Shown piece after piece: positions 24,820 to 34,931 of a DNA stretch of 64,000 nucleotides. A model generated the notes under the pieces. The model saw only the letters and a list, made by a program, of their open reading frames with translations, was not told the origin of the DNA and made no database searches. The position numbers and the translations under genes were made by a program. Numbering within the stretch: position 1 is the first letter of the stretch; every line of letters begins with the position of its first letter. Source of the stretch: Lepidurus packardi (lineage: Eukaryota > Arthropoda > Branchiopoda > Notostraca > Triopsidae); assembly GCA_023053545.1 (NCBI GenBank), contig JAKZAN010000002.1:6444790-6508789 (forward strand). Direction: 5' to 3'.

Positions 24820-26197
24820 TTTATGTGGAGGAAGGCAATTTATAAGATGCTTCGCAATTTCTCAACTGTTTGCTAAACACAGATATAAGTCGTATCTTCA
24901 GGCTTAAGAGATTAGAATTAACTATGAATAAAAAAATCATCGGAAATTGCCGATTGGACAAGTTTTTAGGTTTTTTTAACGGATTACTGGAAAGGCAATA
25001 TAGGGCAAGTAAAGGTACAGAGAAGTTGCAATTCTTGATAGTGAAGGGCGAAATTATTTTACTTTGCTGTTTTAAAGTGAAAGGATTTCGTAAAAGTGAA
25101 AGGACCACAACAGAGACGCTTTCTGCAGTTTAATAAGCCAAAATATCCATTCGTCAATATTGCAAAAACAACAACATCAACGAAAACCAGTTCACAATAT
25201 ATACTAACAACGCAAGAAAAAAAACTTTCAAGTTACATAAACAATTTTAGCTGACTTATATGCCAGTTTTGCATACACTTAAGATCCTAAATTTGAAATC
25301 TGTTACATCAGCACATGCTTTGAACCCTCTTTATAGTTTACATGTCCAATTTTTTAGCTTGGCGGGGTATTTCGCAATACGGTAACAGTTACGTGACCAC
25401 TAACTCCTTAAAGAATGCACCGAAGCTTTAAAAGTTGACCTTTTAATCTATCGAATATACATATTCTGAAAGAATTTCTGATAGTAAGTCGGTTATTCTT
25501 TCATCCATTTTCCCCTCTTCAATATCAAAGAAGAATCTTGTTATTAGAGCAAACAAAGTTTCGCTGTGTCCGCGATTGAAAACTATGCTTTTGAGACAAC
25601 GACAATGACGGTATTATGGGACATATCATAACATAATAGAAGCAGTGTTAACCATTCTTATAGTTGGAATTCCGGAAAGGAAGTTTGTATAAAATTGAAT
25701 TTTAAAACATGTCGAAATAGCTACCGCTTTTGTCTCCAATTGGTGTTGAACATAATTTTTTTACAACAACATAACATTGTCCGATGTTCGATGTGCGATA
25801 TATGAAATGCGAATCGCTTCCTTCTGACCAAACTCGCACTGCCGTCAACATCCAATGACCACATCGAGACAAGCTCATGAGATGCAACGGTTTTTGGTCA
25901 GGCATACCTACAATTACGAATGCGGATGGTAAGTGTACAATATTTCAGAAAAATAAGAGATTGCAACAACAAAGTACTAGATCCTAACGTACAAGAAATG
26001 TCACAAGGTGGACAATTCAAAATTATAAATATGTATAACTATGCCTGAATGTAGTTATTCATTCTCACCAGTTTGATTTGAGATTATGAAAAGGACTGAA
26101 ACTCCTTAATCGCATCTTGGATAACGTTGCCGGAGTTCAGTGCGCCTGAGGCATCATGTCTGACTAAGGTCCCAAGTAACCAAAACGAGTCAGATTC
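24820..26197 (-). pseudogene. Decayed tandem copy of the metalloproteinase (relic 1)
   Basis: Parts line up in the same order as the intact gene, on the same strand. They are a 3'-edge match near 24820-24880, a catalytic-domain exon remnant at about 25280-25425 (tggcggggtatttcgcaatacggtaa), a cysteine-switch exon at about 25840-25908, and a propeptide exon at 26069-26197 with both splice sites still visible. The propeptide exon is 129 nt instead of 130, has stop codons in the original frame (just after the FGYLGP stretch) and a frameshift. The cysteine-switch exon reads SRCGH where the intact gene has PRCGV. No hemopexin exons were found. It cannot encode a working protease. Confidence 0.8.
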
Positions 26198-26439
26198 CTA
26201 AAGAATACAAATGCAAAAACTTTAGCACTTATTGGCTGGTGACTTATGTGACAACATTGCAGGTCTGTTTTACTCAATTGAATAATTGTATGCACTGTTT
26301 GATTTGAGTTGATTTTAAAAGCCTTTCATTTTAGGAATGATTTCAAATAATTCAGTTAGACTTAAAATATAAGGTGCGAACACTACTAATTGGAATTCAA
26401 TATCTCTGGCTTTTTTCTAATATAAGAGCAATGTCTGTG

Positions 26440-26585
26440 TGGAGCTTTCAGAACTTTCATACAGGTTCAGCCACAAACTCGTTCGACAATTGATAGAAAC
26501 CTTTACCTCGAAAACCAGCCTGCAAGTTACCCCGAATTTGTTTCTTCTGGACCACTCAGCGATTGTAACCACAGGTATGTGATAG
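26440..26585. repeat. Diverged copy of the MMP upstream block
   Basis: The region reads gtgtggagctttcagaact, then ctcgaaaaccagcctgcaag, then ttgtttcttctggaccac. This matches the middle of the blocks at 27006-27260 and 29330-29590 with many changes. It sits just upstream of relic 1, where the promoter-proximal part of that copy would be expected. Confidence 0.5.
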
Positions 26586-27005
26586 TCAGTCAAAAAGTGT
26601 GTATTATCTGCTGACTATTAGCTGGACTGGTGCAGTTTCGAACATTTCCGTATGGTTCACCAGAATGCTGACAGTCACAACGGTCAGGGCACGGGCTCGG
26701 AGAGAATAAACGTTTAGACGGGAAAAGACGTTTGGTCGACGGGAGGATCGACTTCGATTTGCTTCAACAGCAACAACTAGAACTCGGGTAGGAGAGAGTG
26801 GAACTCTGCCTAGTGCTTGGGCGGGCCGGTACTTCGAGGACTGCTGGATGCTAATCGGGTATAGGGTAAATGTGTATTAGTGTAACGCTTCGAGTTAGGG
26901 CTGGATGCCCGGGTTACAGCCTACGGCTTGTGCGGGGTTAGGCATACATACTCACGATATGCTACAATCTCGGCGCGAGATTATCCTTGCCTTGTCTCGT
27001 TTAGG

Positions 27006-27260
27006 TTACGGCCAGTACCGCTGGCTTTGTAAAATTGCAGAGCTGTGCGGAAGCTTCGCAGTTTTGAAAAAGCTTTAGCCAAAAGCTCGAGTTACGTTTG
27101 TTATAGAACTTCACTCCGGAAACCAACCTAGAATGTGTCAGAAATTTGTTCTTCCCCCCAACCGGTCTGGTAGATAGTAACAGCCGGCACGTACCAGCTT
27201 CGGTTTCGACCGGAGTACCGGAGCGTCGAAATCGACGTCGCTCGAATGCATTATACCATA
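27006..27260. repeat. Upstream-block duplicate A (pairs with 29330-29590)
   Basis: About 250 bp are closely similar to 29330-29590. Shared stretches include gtaccgctggctttgtaaa, acttcactccggaaaccaac and cggtttcga. The left end matches the block upstream of the intact metalloproteinase at 23471-23490. Looser similarity continues to about 27540, where the matching stretch is near 29830-29900. Confidence 0.8.
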
Positions 27261-27899
27261 AGTCCAACGTGCCTACGGAAGCGGTTTTTCCTTTTCCATT
27301 GTCTAAAAATCCCTATTATGGGATTAAATTATTCTGTCGCACGCTTATTCAGCGAAACTTTCGTTGAAATAGCTTCGTCCTATTACGTCATCATTGTGCG
27401 TAATTAAGTGTAAAAGTAACCAACAATCGTCTCTAAATTTTTGCATAATAAATTGATTTCTAGGTATTTTATTGTCGACAATGCGGCAGCCTACAATCTT
27501 ACTTGTTGTAAAGTCACTTCGTTTCCTATAATTGAAGTTCATTTATCTTAAAGTTTATCTTCTTTAGCCTGTATTTCGAGAAATGTGGGTTTTTTTTACT
27601 AACCTCAGGCCTGATAAGCTTTTTGGGCTGCGGTTTTTTTAAGAATACTAAGGGAGCTTACATTTTCTTTGGGATAATACTGTGCAAATAAGGGAAAAAA
27701 CATGTAAATCGTAAATTATGTATTTAAAAAAATACTGAAACCCTAATTGTAATCGTATTTTCATACTTTGTTTACCATTTTATTTTGTAAAAGGTACTAG
27801 AATAATTAAATAATAAAGCGTAGTTAATTGTTGTTGAATGTGTTTATAGCGTAGTGCATTTAGCGTTTTTGTGTTACGTTTACAATGACATCAGCAATA

Positions 27900-28810
27900 T
27901 TGAAGAGTAGAAATAAGTCGCATTTGGCTGTGCAAACAAATCTTCATTAAAATTAAAAAGACGTGTAAAATCATAACAATCTGGAGTGTAGGCAGGCAGT
28001 TTATGATATGCTTCTCAATTACCTAATGGTTTGCCAAACACAAATATAGGCAGGTTAGTTTGAACGATGAGTAAATGCCACCAGAGACTGCGAAATAGCT
28101 AAACTTTACACTCATTAATAGGAGTACGAGAAAGACAATAGGATAACTAATGCAGAAGCAAAGGTCCTGACTCAGCTACTTGTTAGACATAGCGATGAGC
28201 TTCTCTTTGATTTAAGCAATGGACTGTCTGTCCGTGCATTAACGTCATACTCATGGTTTTCTTCTAAAGAGTAGGCCCAGCTTCTTCTACGGCCGGTATC
28301 ATGGACATTGACATGCCTACCTCTCCCATTATTGTTCCCATAAAACGTTATTATTGTTCCCATAAACTATAGCTATTAAAAAACTATGGCTATTAAAAAT
28401 AATAGGATTTTGGAAGAAAGGGTTACATCTGAAAGTAATACATTGCCTGAATATCAGAAACATCGCTTCTCGTGAGCATGAATTTGGGCCTTTTCTCCGA
28501 TGACATTGAATATATGATTGCGTTAAGATATGTTGAATGAGAAAGGCCTAAAGAATGGCCAAATTCACGCACAAATACTTCGGACAAATATGTTCCTAAA
28601 AGATAGTGTATATTTTAGTAAGGTCCTTACAGATTATATTGTTTACGGGCTTATGAAAATACGGACTCTAAATTCAAGATCAGTTACATTAGCCCATGCT
28701 TGGAAAGCTCTGGCTATTTCATGATCTACATGCGCAAAGTTTAGCTCGGCGGGGTACTTCGTAATACGGTAGGTGAAGCTCTGCCATTTCAAAGACTCCC
28801 CAAGAGATGG
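27900..28810 (-). pseudogene. Decayed tandem copy of the metalloproteinase (relic 2)
   Basis: The region near 27980-28050 matches the 3' edge of the intact unit. At about 28505-28590 the zinc-site exon is recognisable on the minus strand but reads [11 protein letters not shown], so the first zinc-ligand histidine has become arginine. At about 28645-28800 a catalytic-domain exon still reads through TYRITKYP and AFQAW in the right frame, then meets a stop. The hemopexin, propeptide and signal exons were not found. Sequence around 28170-28340 may be a remnant of the C-terminal exon, but this is weak. The better-kept frame in the 28.7-kb exon suggests it was under selection for some time or is a younger copy. 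Confidence 0.78.
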
Positions 28811-29329
28811 CATTTAAACATTAATACCTAAATAATAAAAATACAAAAAATATGTCAACCGACCAGTTCATTACTAATTAAGTATCCATTCCAATTATGT
28901 GAATATAATTAAAAACGTTACATAAATTTTAGTAACTATTTCAGGGGATAATTATTTTACGTTAATCGATTGGGGTTATAGTACCAAGGTTTGTGCATCT
29001 GACGAAATAGTGCCAACCGTAGGAACGCGTACGAGACTATTGCAAACAGTCAGATCAATGGTTTCCCATGAATCATGTCGATACGAAAGGTACGTTGATC
29101 CCTTGTCAATGTATGACTGATGAAACAAAATTGCAGGTCTGTATGATTAGCGACTTCAAGTTAAGAATTTAAAACAATAAAAAGTATTAAATTGACTAGT
29201 TGTATGCCCTGTTAGATTAGGTTGATTTTCAAATTGAAGTTGATGTTAGGAATGATTTGAGATGTTTCGTTAGATTTCGAAATAAAAAAGGTGCGAACAA
29301 TATTGACGCGAATTGAGCGATTGTGACTT

Positions 29330-29590
29330 TACGCCCAGTACCGCTGGCTTTGTAAAGTTACAGGAGCTGTGTGTGGAACTTTCGTGGTTTCGAGAAACCT
29401 TCAGTCAAAAGCTCGAGCTACGTTTGTTGTAGAACTTCACTCCGGAAACCAACCTGAAGTGCGTACAAAATTTGTTCTTCCGGACCGATCTGAGTAGATA
29501 GTAACTGCCGGCAAGTACTAGATTCGGTTTCGATAGGACTAGCAAAGCGTCACAGTCGAGGTTGTCGAGTACGTCACACCACAAGAAGTT
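29330..29590. repeat. Upstream-block duplicate B (pairs with 27006-27260)
   Basis: This block lies upstream of relic 2 at roughly the distance expected from the intact gene. It closely matches 27006-27260, and its first 20 bases match 23471-23490. Sequence before it (about 29110-29310) also matches 26240-26390 upstream of relic 1, which shows that the two relics are copies of one unit. Confidence 0.8.
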
Positions 29591-29599
29591 ATTTTTATT

Positions 29600-31269
29600 C
29601 ACTTATTTTAGATCCTTAGTTTGGGCTAAATGAGCAAACGTGACGTTAAAATGCATTGGTCTTTCTTATTCCGTTTTCTTTGTGCGTTGTTAGGTTGGGA
29701 ATACCAACGGCTGTCCCGGTAGTATAAATGTAACCTATATCCACCTAATAGTAGCGCTCATAGCGTTATATCCTGCTATTTCACAACCTTCAATTTTGAA
29801 ACCTTCTCACACTTTTTTTCGGAATAAATAAATGTCTGAGTATTTTATTGTTATTGTGGCGGCCTACATGTACATGTTGTAAAATCAGTCGTTTTACAGT
29901 ATATTAATTTTTTATCATGTGCTAAGAAAGTGGGGAAGGGTTTTTTGTTACTCCTTGTGTCATACAAGTGGGTCTCTATTTTCATAAAATAAAAGATTTA
30001 AAATTTGCGAAACAAGTATTTTATACTCGAGTAGAGAGATTCGAAGGTTAATATTAACTCACTTTCGAAACGTATAAAAGTATAATACAAGTATTAAGAT
30101 AGTAAACTAAAAAGCGAAATGAGTTTCTGTGCAGTGTTCGTATTAGTAGAGACACTATACATATGTAACTGTAGTACGTATTAAAAGCTCGGGGTGTGAC
30201 GCAGTTACCCTGCGCCCAAGGGGTCAGTGGCCGATTCCGTTGGCGTTACTCGTCTTTTGCCATTTAGCCTTCTCAAGATAGAGTTGCTATTATTACCATT
30301 AATACTTTAAGTAGTAAGACTTATTTTAAGTATACCTGATACTACTCGCTCTGTGTGTTCCTACTTTGGCTTATAAATCAAAAGAAAGGAAGAAAAGCTT
30401 CACTGGAATTATACACGGCAAAGGAAACGATTCAAAAACGGCGGGGGTGGGCCTAAACCATTACGTCTGTTGTCAATAGATGGCGTATGCTTGCAGTTTT
30501 TAGTTCGGCCGCCACGGTAGGCGTATACGGCCGAAAGGCGTCCAAAGGGGTGGGGTGAGGACAAGATGGCAAACTGGTGAGGGTAAGAAGTGATTTCTCT
30601 TACCCAAAAGGCCATTTAATTCGGCTTAAATTCCATGTGGAAGGTAATTTCCTTAACAATTTTATATTGCAATTAAAGGTTATGTTCTGTCGTGCATTTG
30701 AAGAGAAGTAAACAGGGTGTCAAAGTGTCTTAAAACAGGTGGGGAGTTGTGAAGCTTTTTCTTTTTTTTATGTTGTGGTGCGGGAGCTCTACGTATGTGT
30801 TATACATAGGCCTAACCCTAATCATGGACGTTGCCCTAGGCCGCTTGCCCCTATTTCCCCAAACTTTTTTTCCTCGTCATTCCACATTCGTTCAGTCTGC
30901 GCCCAGTTATCATGGATATTATGGCCTCCATAAAGTGAAAGGGTGTTCCTTTTTTTGAGGCCGGGGCTGAAGTGGAAAAGACTCTTACGAGAGCCCAGCA
31001 ATAGCCCAAAACGAGGGCGAAATTGTAGGGCAGGGTGTCTGGTCTGGGGAAGCATGCAGATGGGGTGAAGAGACAACTTGTTTCCTTGAGCACGAACAGG
31101 TGGAAAAGTGTGTCGTCTAGCTCTACTATTGCGTGGAGCCAGTGTGTGTAAAAAGAGCTGTAGGGTGTGCATTTCCGTGACCATGTCTCTTTTCGTGAGT
31201 GAAATGTTTCAACCTGTCGAAAGTGTCCAAGCTTTTGCATTAATACTCTTGTTTCTTTACTTCACAATA
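29600..31269. other. No gene seen; 5' flank of the BTB zinc-finger gene
   Basis: No coding sequence is recognisable. Overlapping open frames of 100-129 codons at 30822-31240 (minus) match nothing I know. An acceptor-like cacaatag at 31262-31269 suggests that a 5' untranslated exon of the BTB gene begins at 31270, so its promoter may lie further upstream in this stretch. Confidence 0.45.
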
Positions 31270-31348
31270 GGTTGATTGCTAAAAAAAAACGAGCAAAGAA
31301 AAAAGGTCTTGTTTTCTTTTGGATGGAACTACGACTTCGTCAATCAGA

Positions 31349-34300
31349 ATGGCCTCTCCTGTACCCCAACAATTTTGTTTGCGATGGAATAATCACCAAG
31401 CTGCGTTGGTGTCCGTGTTTGAACACTTGTTGCAAAGTGAAGCATTCGTGGACGTAACCTTAGCTGTGGAAGGTCTATTTTTGCGGGCTCATAAGCTTGT
31501 TTTATCAGCTTGCAGTCCGTACTTCCAGACCGTTTTTGCCAGCCACCCTGCCAAACACCCCATCATCATTTTGAAAGATGTCAAGTACGCAGATTTGCGT
31601 GCCTTATTGGATTTCATGTACCGCGGCGAAGTGTCAGTGGACCAAGATCAACTCAACTCTTTTTTACGACTCGCAGAGAATCTGCGAATACGTGGTTTGG
31701 CTGATGTGTGTGATGACACTTCCAACGCCGAAGCCCGAGAACAGCAGCTCCAGGAACACCAGAGACTCATTTTTGATAGCTTAGAGCGACATCGGCTCGG
31801 ATTATCAGTGGATTTGAACCCGCATGCTTTGCTCGCCCAGAGCCACCGCTCGGCTGGCGGGGATCGCGGCGAGGACAACGGCATGGAAGTGCCTCTGTCC
31901 TTGTCATCCACTTTAGACCGAAGTCATGGCTCGAGCTCAGCGCTGGGTTTTGCATCGCCAGCCGCCTTACCCTTGTTTAGTAACCCTTTAACGCTGGCCA
32001 GTTCGGCTGGTACCAAACGACCTGTCAGTCCAGCGTCGCTCGTCAAAGGGTCGGCCGTGTATCGTCGCAAACGGGGACGGCCGCCTCGCATGCCCTCCGA
32101 GTCGCCCAGCCTCATTCCCAGTCCGTTAGAACTGTTGGAGTCGCGAGTTGAAACTCAAAGTTCTAGTTCTTCTTCCACACCTAATCCCCAAACCACGTCC
32201 ACCCCTGGACCACGACCAAACAGCCCCAATGAATCCAATACGAACACTCAGGAGGAAAACAGCGCTCAATTCGATGTAAGCTTTTTCTTATTTGTTTAGT
32301 ACCTGTGACGTCACAAGGGGGTACTATTTCGTCTCCCATTCAAAAGAAACAGATAAGACAGACCGAGCCGAGTTACAAGCCCTAGCCTGAGTAACGGGAC
32401 GAGTCCCGGTTAGGAGCAACGTTTCGTCGCTTTTCACTGATTATTCATTATTGCACAATTTTCGGCCTTGGGGCAAAGCAGGCCGAAGTAACGCTGCAAG
32501 TTCCCGTCTAATCTTGTTACAAAGATCCCTAGCGTTTTAGTCTGGGGTAGAAAAAGGACCTGTGACGTCATAAGAAATTTTTTGGGGCCAATTTTCAACC
32601 AGAACTGCGTTAAAGTTTTCGAAATTATTGATTATTTCGTGTTTGCTCGCACTTGACGGTGAAGGATGGATGTACACGTGCCCGAGTACGGAGTACACTT
32701 CGATGTGGACCCAAGCTCTCGCAGTATAGGCCCTATTGATCGAAACTGCTTTGTCGGATCAATAAAGGCCTATAACTTGGGGGTTGGATCCATATTCGAA
32801 ATCTCTAAAGTCTGCTTAGATATTAATTCTATTGAATTGGCATAAGTATTCAAAAGTAAATCCGGAAAAGTTAAGAGAAGAAGAGAAGAAAAAGATTTAC
32901 AGATTTTATAATATTTATTAAATTGGCACAAAAATTCCTGTTTCGTTATAAAGATTCAAGAGTAATCCTGCAAAATTAAGGAAAGACAATATCTTAGCAA
33001 TATTTATTTTTGGAAATTAAAGAACACATGAATTTCCTCTGAAATTATTCCTTCTTAAATCCCTTAAGGGAATTTCATTTTCTTTCTTAAATCACTTAAC
33101 AGAATATGTGTTCATGATTGTGTTGTATTGGGTTTCTAGGAGTCTAATAAGTCTGAAGACAGAGCTAGCCCAAGACCATGGTCCACTTCAGCTGATCCAG
33201 TACCCGGTACGTCCAAAGAAGGTAAATTAATTAACGTAACATAATTGGATTTTGTTTGTTAAGGTTTACTATATCTATGGAGTAATTGGTTTTCGATCGC
33301 CAAGCCTTAGTATTAGTTTATTTAGTACCTTTTGTTTGCGTTATAGGTGCAGTCAGCCGTTGGATATTGTTTTTACGAGTTATAAATTCCTTTTTTTTCT
33401 TGTGTCTAGGAGCTGAGGAAGAAGAGTCTCCTGCAAAAAGAAAGGGTAAGTGTTTCATACTTCGATTTGGTCGCGTGTTTGCGAATTTCCCTTGATGGCT
33501 TTGAATATTTAATTGTCTTGTGTCTTGTGTTTATTCTTTATTGGAGTTGTCTCTGTGTTCACTATGCAATATATGCGTAATGCTTCGCTTGTTCATAATG
33601 GTATTTGCTTTCTACTTTGGCTTCTTTTTTCATGAATGCAAAATGAATACATATTGAGTCCGGCCTTTAAAGCAAAAGGTACACTACACAGCGCTAATTA
33701 GAATGGCTTGTTTTAAAACTTACTGGAGCGAGATTTTTGCCATTTGCTTGTCGTCATTTTTTCGCACTTTGGGGGAAAATTGTGTTGTGGGGTGTGGTTT
33801 CCAATATACACGACAATGCAGTGAGTTCTGACAAAACCAAATTCAAACTTGCAAGGAAAAGGGATATGGCTTGTAAACGGAATGTTGAAATGGGATTCAA
33901 AACACTTACCAAAAAATACTTTTTTTCTTTCTTACAAAGATGTTCTTTTTACTTTTGAAATTTTATAACCCATTTGAATATTCTATTCAATTATCTCTTC
34001 CTTGTTTACAACCTTGCTTGGCCCGGCTAACCATGGGGATCACCAACAAAAAAATTAAAAAAAATTATTCCAATACAAAAAGAGGCGCGTCTCACTTTAC
34101 TAAAACACACAAAAAAAAGGAAAAAGCTTGATTAATCCATTTAAAGCAAATGATACAAATCCGTAATCTTTTGCTTCTCCAATTAATCCAAATTGATACT
34201 TAAAAAAGAAAAAAAAAAGAAAAAAAAAGAAAAAGAGACAACACTTCTGAGCCTCTTTTCTGGGTTTTCCAGGTGGGCCGACGCTAAGCAAGGCGCGGAG

Positions 34301-34931
34301 GGCGCGGGGCAGAGGCAAAGGCCGATTTGTCAACTCGGGACGCTACATGGACTCGGCGCGATCCAGCACAACAACCACGCCCCTTTCTCTGACTTGTTCC
34401 TCGAGGTACCGCGGCGCAGGCGTGAAAGAAGAAGATCCGCAAACCGCCGCCGAGCTGAGCAGCGCAGATAGGGCGTGGCTAGCCGCGCAACTCCTCCCAC
34501 CTTCGACCACCGCCACCCCGGCGAGTGGCAGCAGCAGCAGCACCATCGCCCGGTCTGCCAGTGCCTTGGGCATAGCCAACAGTAGTGGGCGGGGCACGGC
34601 TTCTCCCTGTCCGTCTGATTTCGGGCCGGAACAACTGCAAGAAATGTCCATTCGAGGCTTGGATTTGTTCCGATACGCGACGGTCTCGGAAGAAGGCGTG
34701 TACCGGTGCATTCCATGCGAAAAGGAGCATGTGAGCCGCACTTTCAAGAACAAGTACAGCTTCCAGCGCCACGCCTACTTGTACCACGAAGGCAATCAGC
34801 GGAAAGTATTTCCCTGTCTGGTCTGTGGGCGGGAGTTCTCGCGACCCGACAAGTTAAAACACCATCTCAAAACGGTCCATGAATACGTCGTACCGCGCGA
34901 TTACGGCAACGCCTTTTATTCAATACCTTGA
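31349..34931 (+). CDS. BTB/POZ C2H2 zinc-finger transcription factor (Tramtrack/Lola group), two-finger isoform
   Basis: Nuclear transcription factor: the BTB domain mediates dimerisation and the zinc fingers bind DNA. Exons 31349-32275, 33140-33221, 33410-33445 and 34273-34931 join in phase to give 567 aa. The start chosen is the ATG at 31349 (MASPVPQQFCLRWNN), because the insect BTB core FCLRWNNHQ follows directly and the frame upstream has no other ATG. BTB spans about 8-120 and, from memory of the family, is closest to Tramtrack (LAVEG, AHKLVLSACSPYF, LLDFMYRGEVSVDQ). An AT-hook-like KRGRPPR lies at 241-247 and a Ser/Pro-rich linker at about 270-300. Finger 1 has C494, C497, H515 and H520 with an unusually long 17-residue centre. 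Finger 2 (C530, C533, H546, H551) is canonical. An alternative end lies at 38246-39209. The exact orthologue is uncertain. Confidence 0.92.
32306..32570. promoter_or_regulatory. Two CRE palindromes in intron 1 of the BTB gene
   Basis: TGACGTCA occurs at 32306-32313 and 32563-32570, each inside the same longer context acctgtgacgtca(c/t)aag. The repeat context means they could be part of one small duplicated element and not independent CREB/ATF sites. Confidence 0.35.

Noticed and set aside
30180-30260. A GC-richer stretch (gacgcagttaccctgcgcc and following) that resembled a tRNA or tRNA-derived element
   Set aside because: No acceptor stem, no proper A and B boxes, and no cloverleaf could be drawn.
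30822-31240. Overlapping minus-strand frames of 120 and 129 codons upstream of the BTB gene
   Set aside because: They overlap each other in different frames and match no family I know. The region is more likely the 5' flank of the BTB gene.
31319-31348. An upstream start for the BTB protein at TTG 31319
   Set aside because: TTG is not a usual start in animals. The ATG at 31349 directly precedes the BTB core.
34330-34787. Long minus-strand frames antisense to the zinc-finger exon
   Set aside because: Shadows of the GC-rich coding exon on the plus strand; no features of their own.
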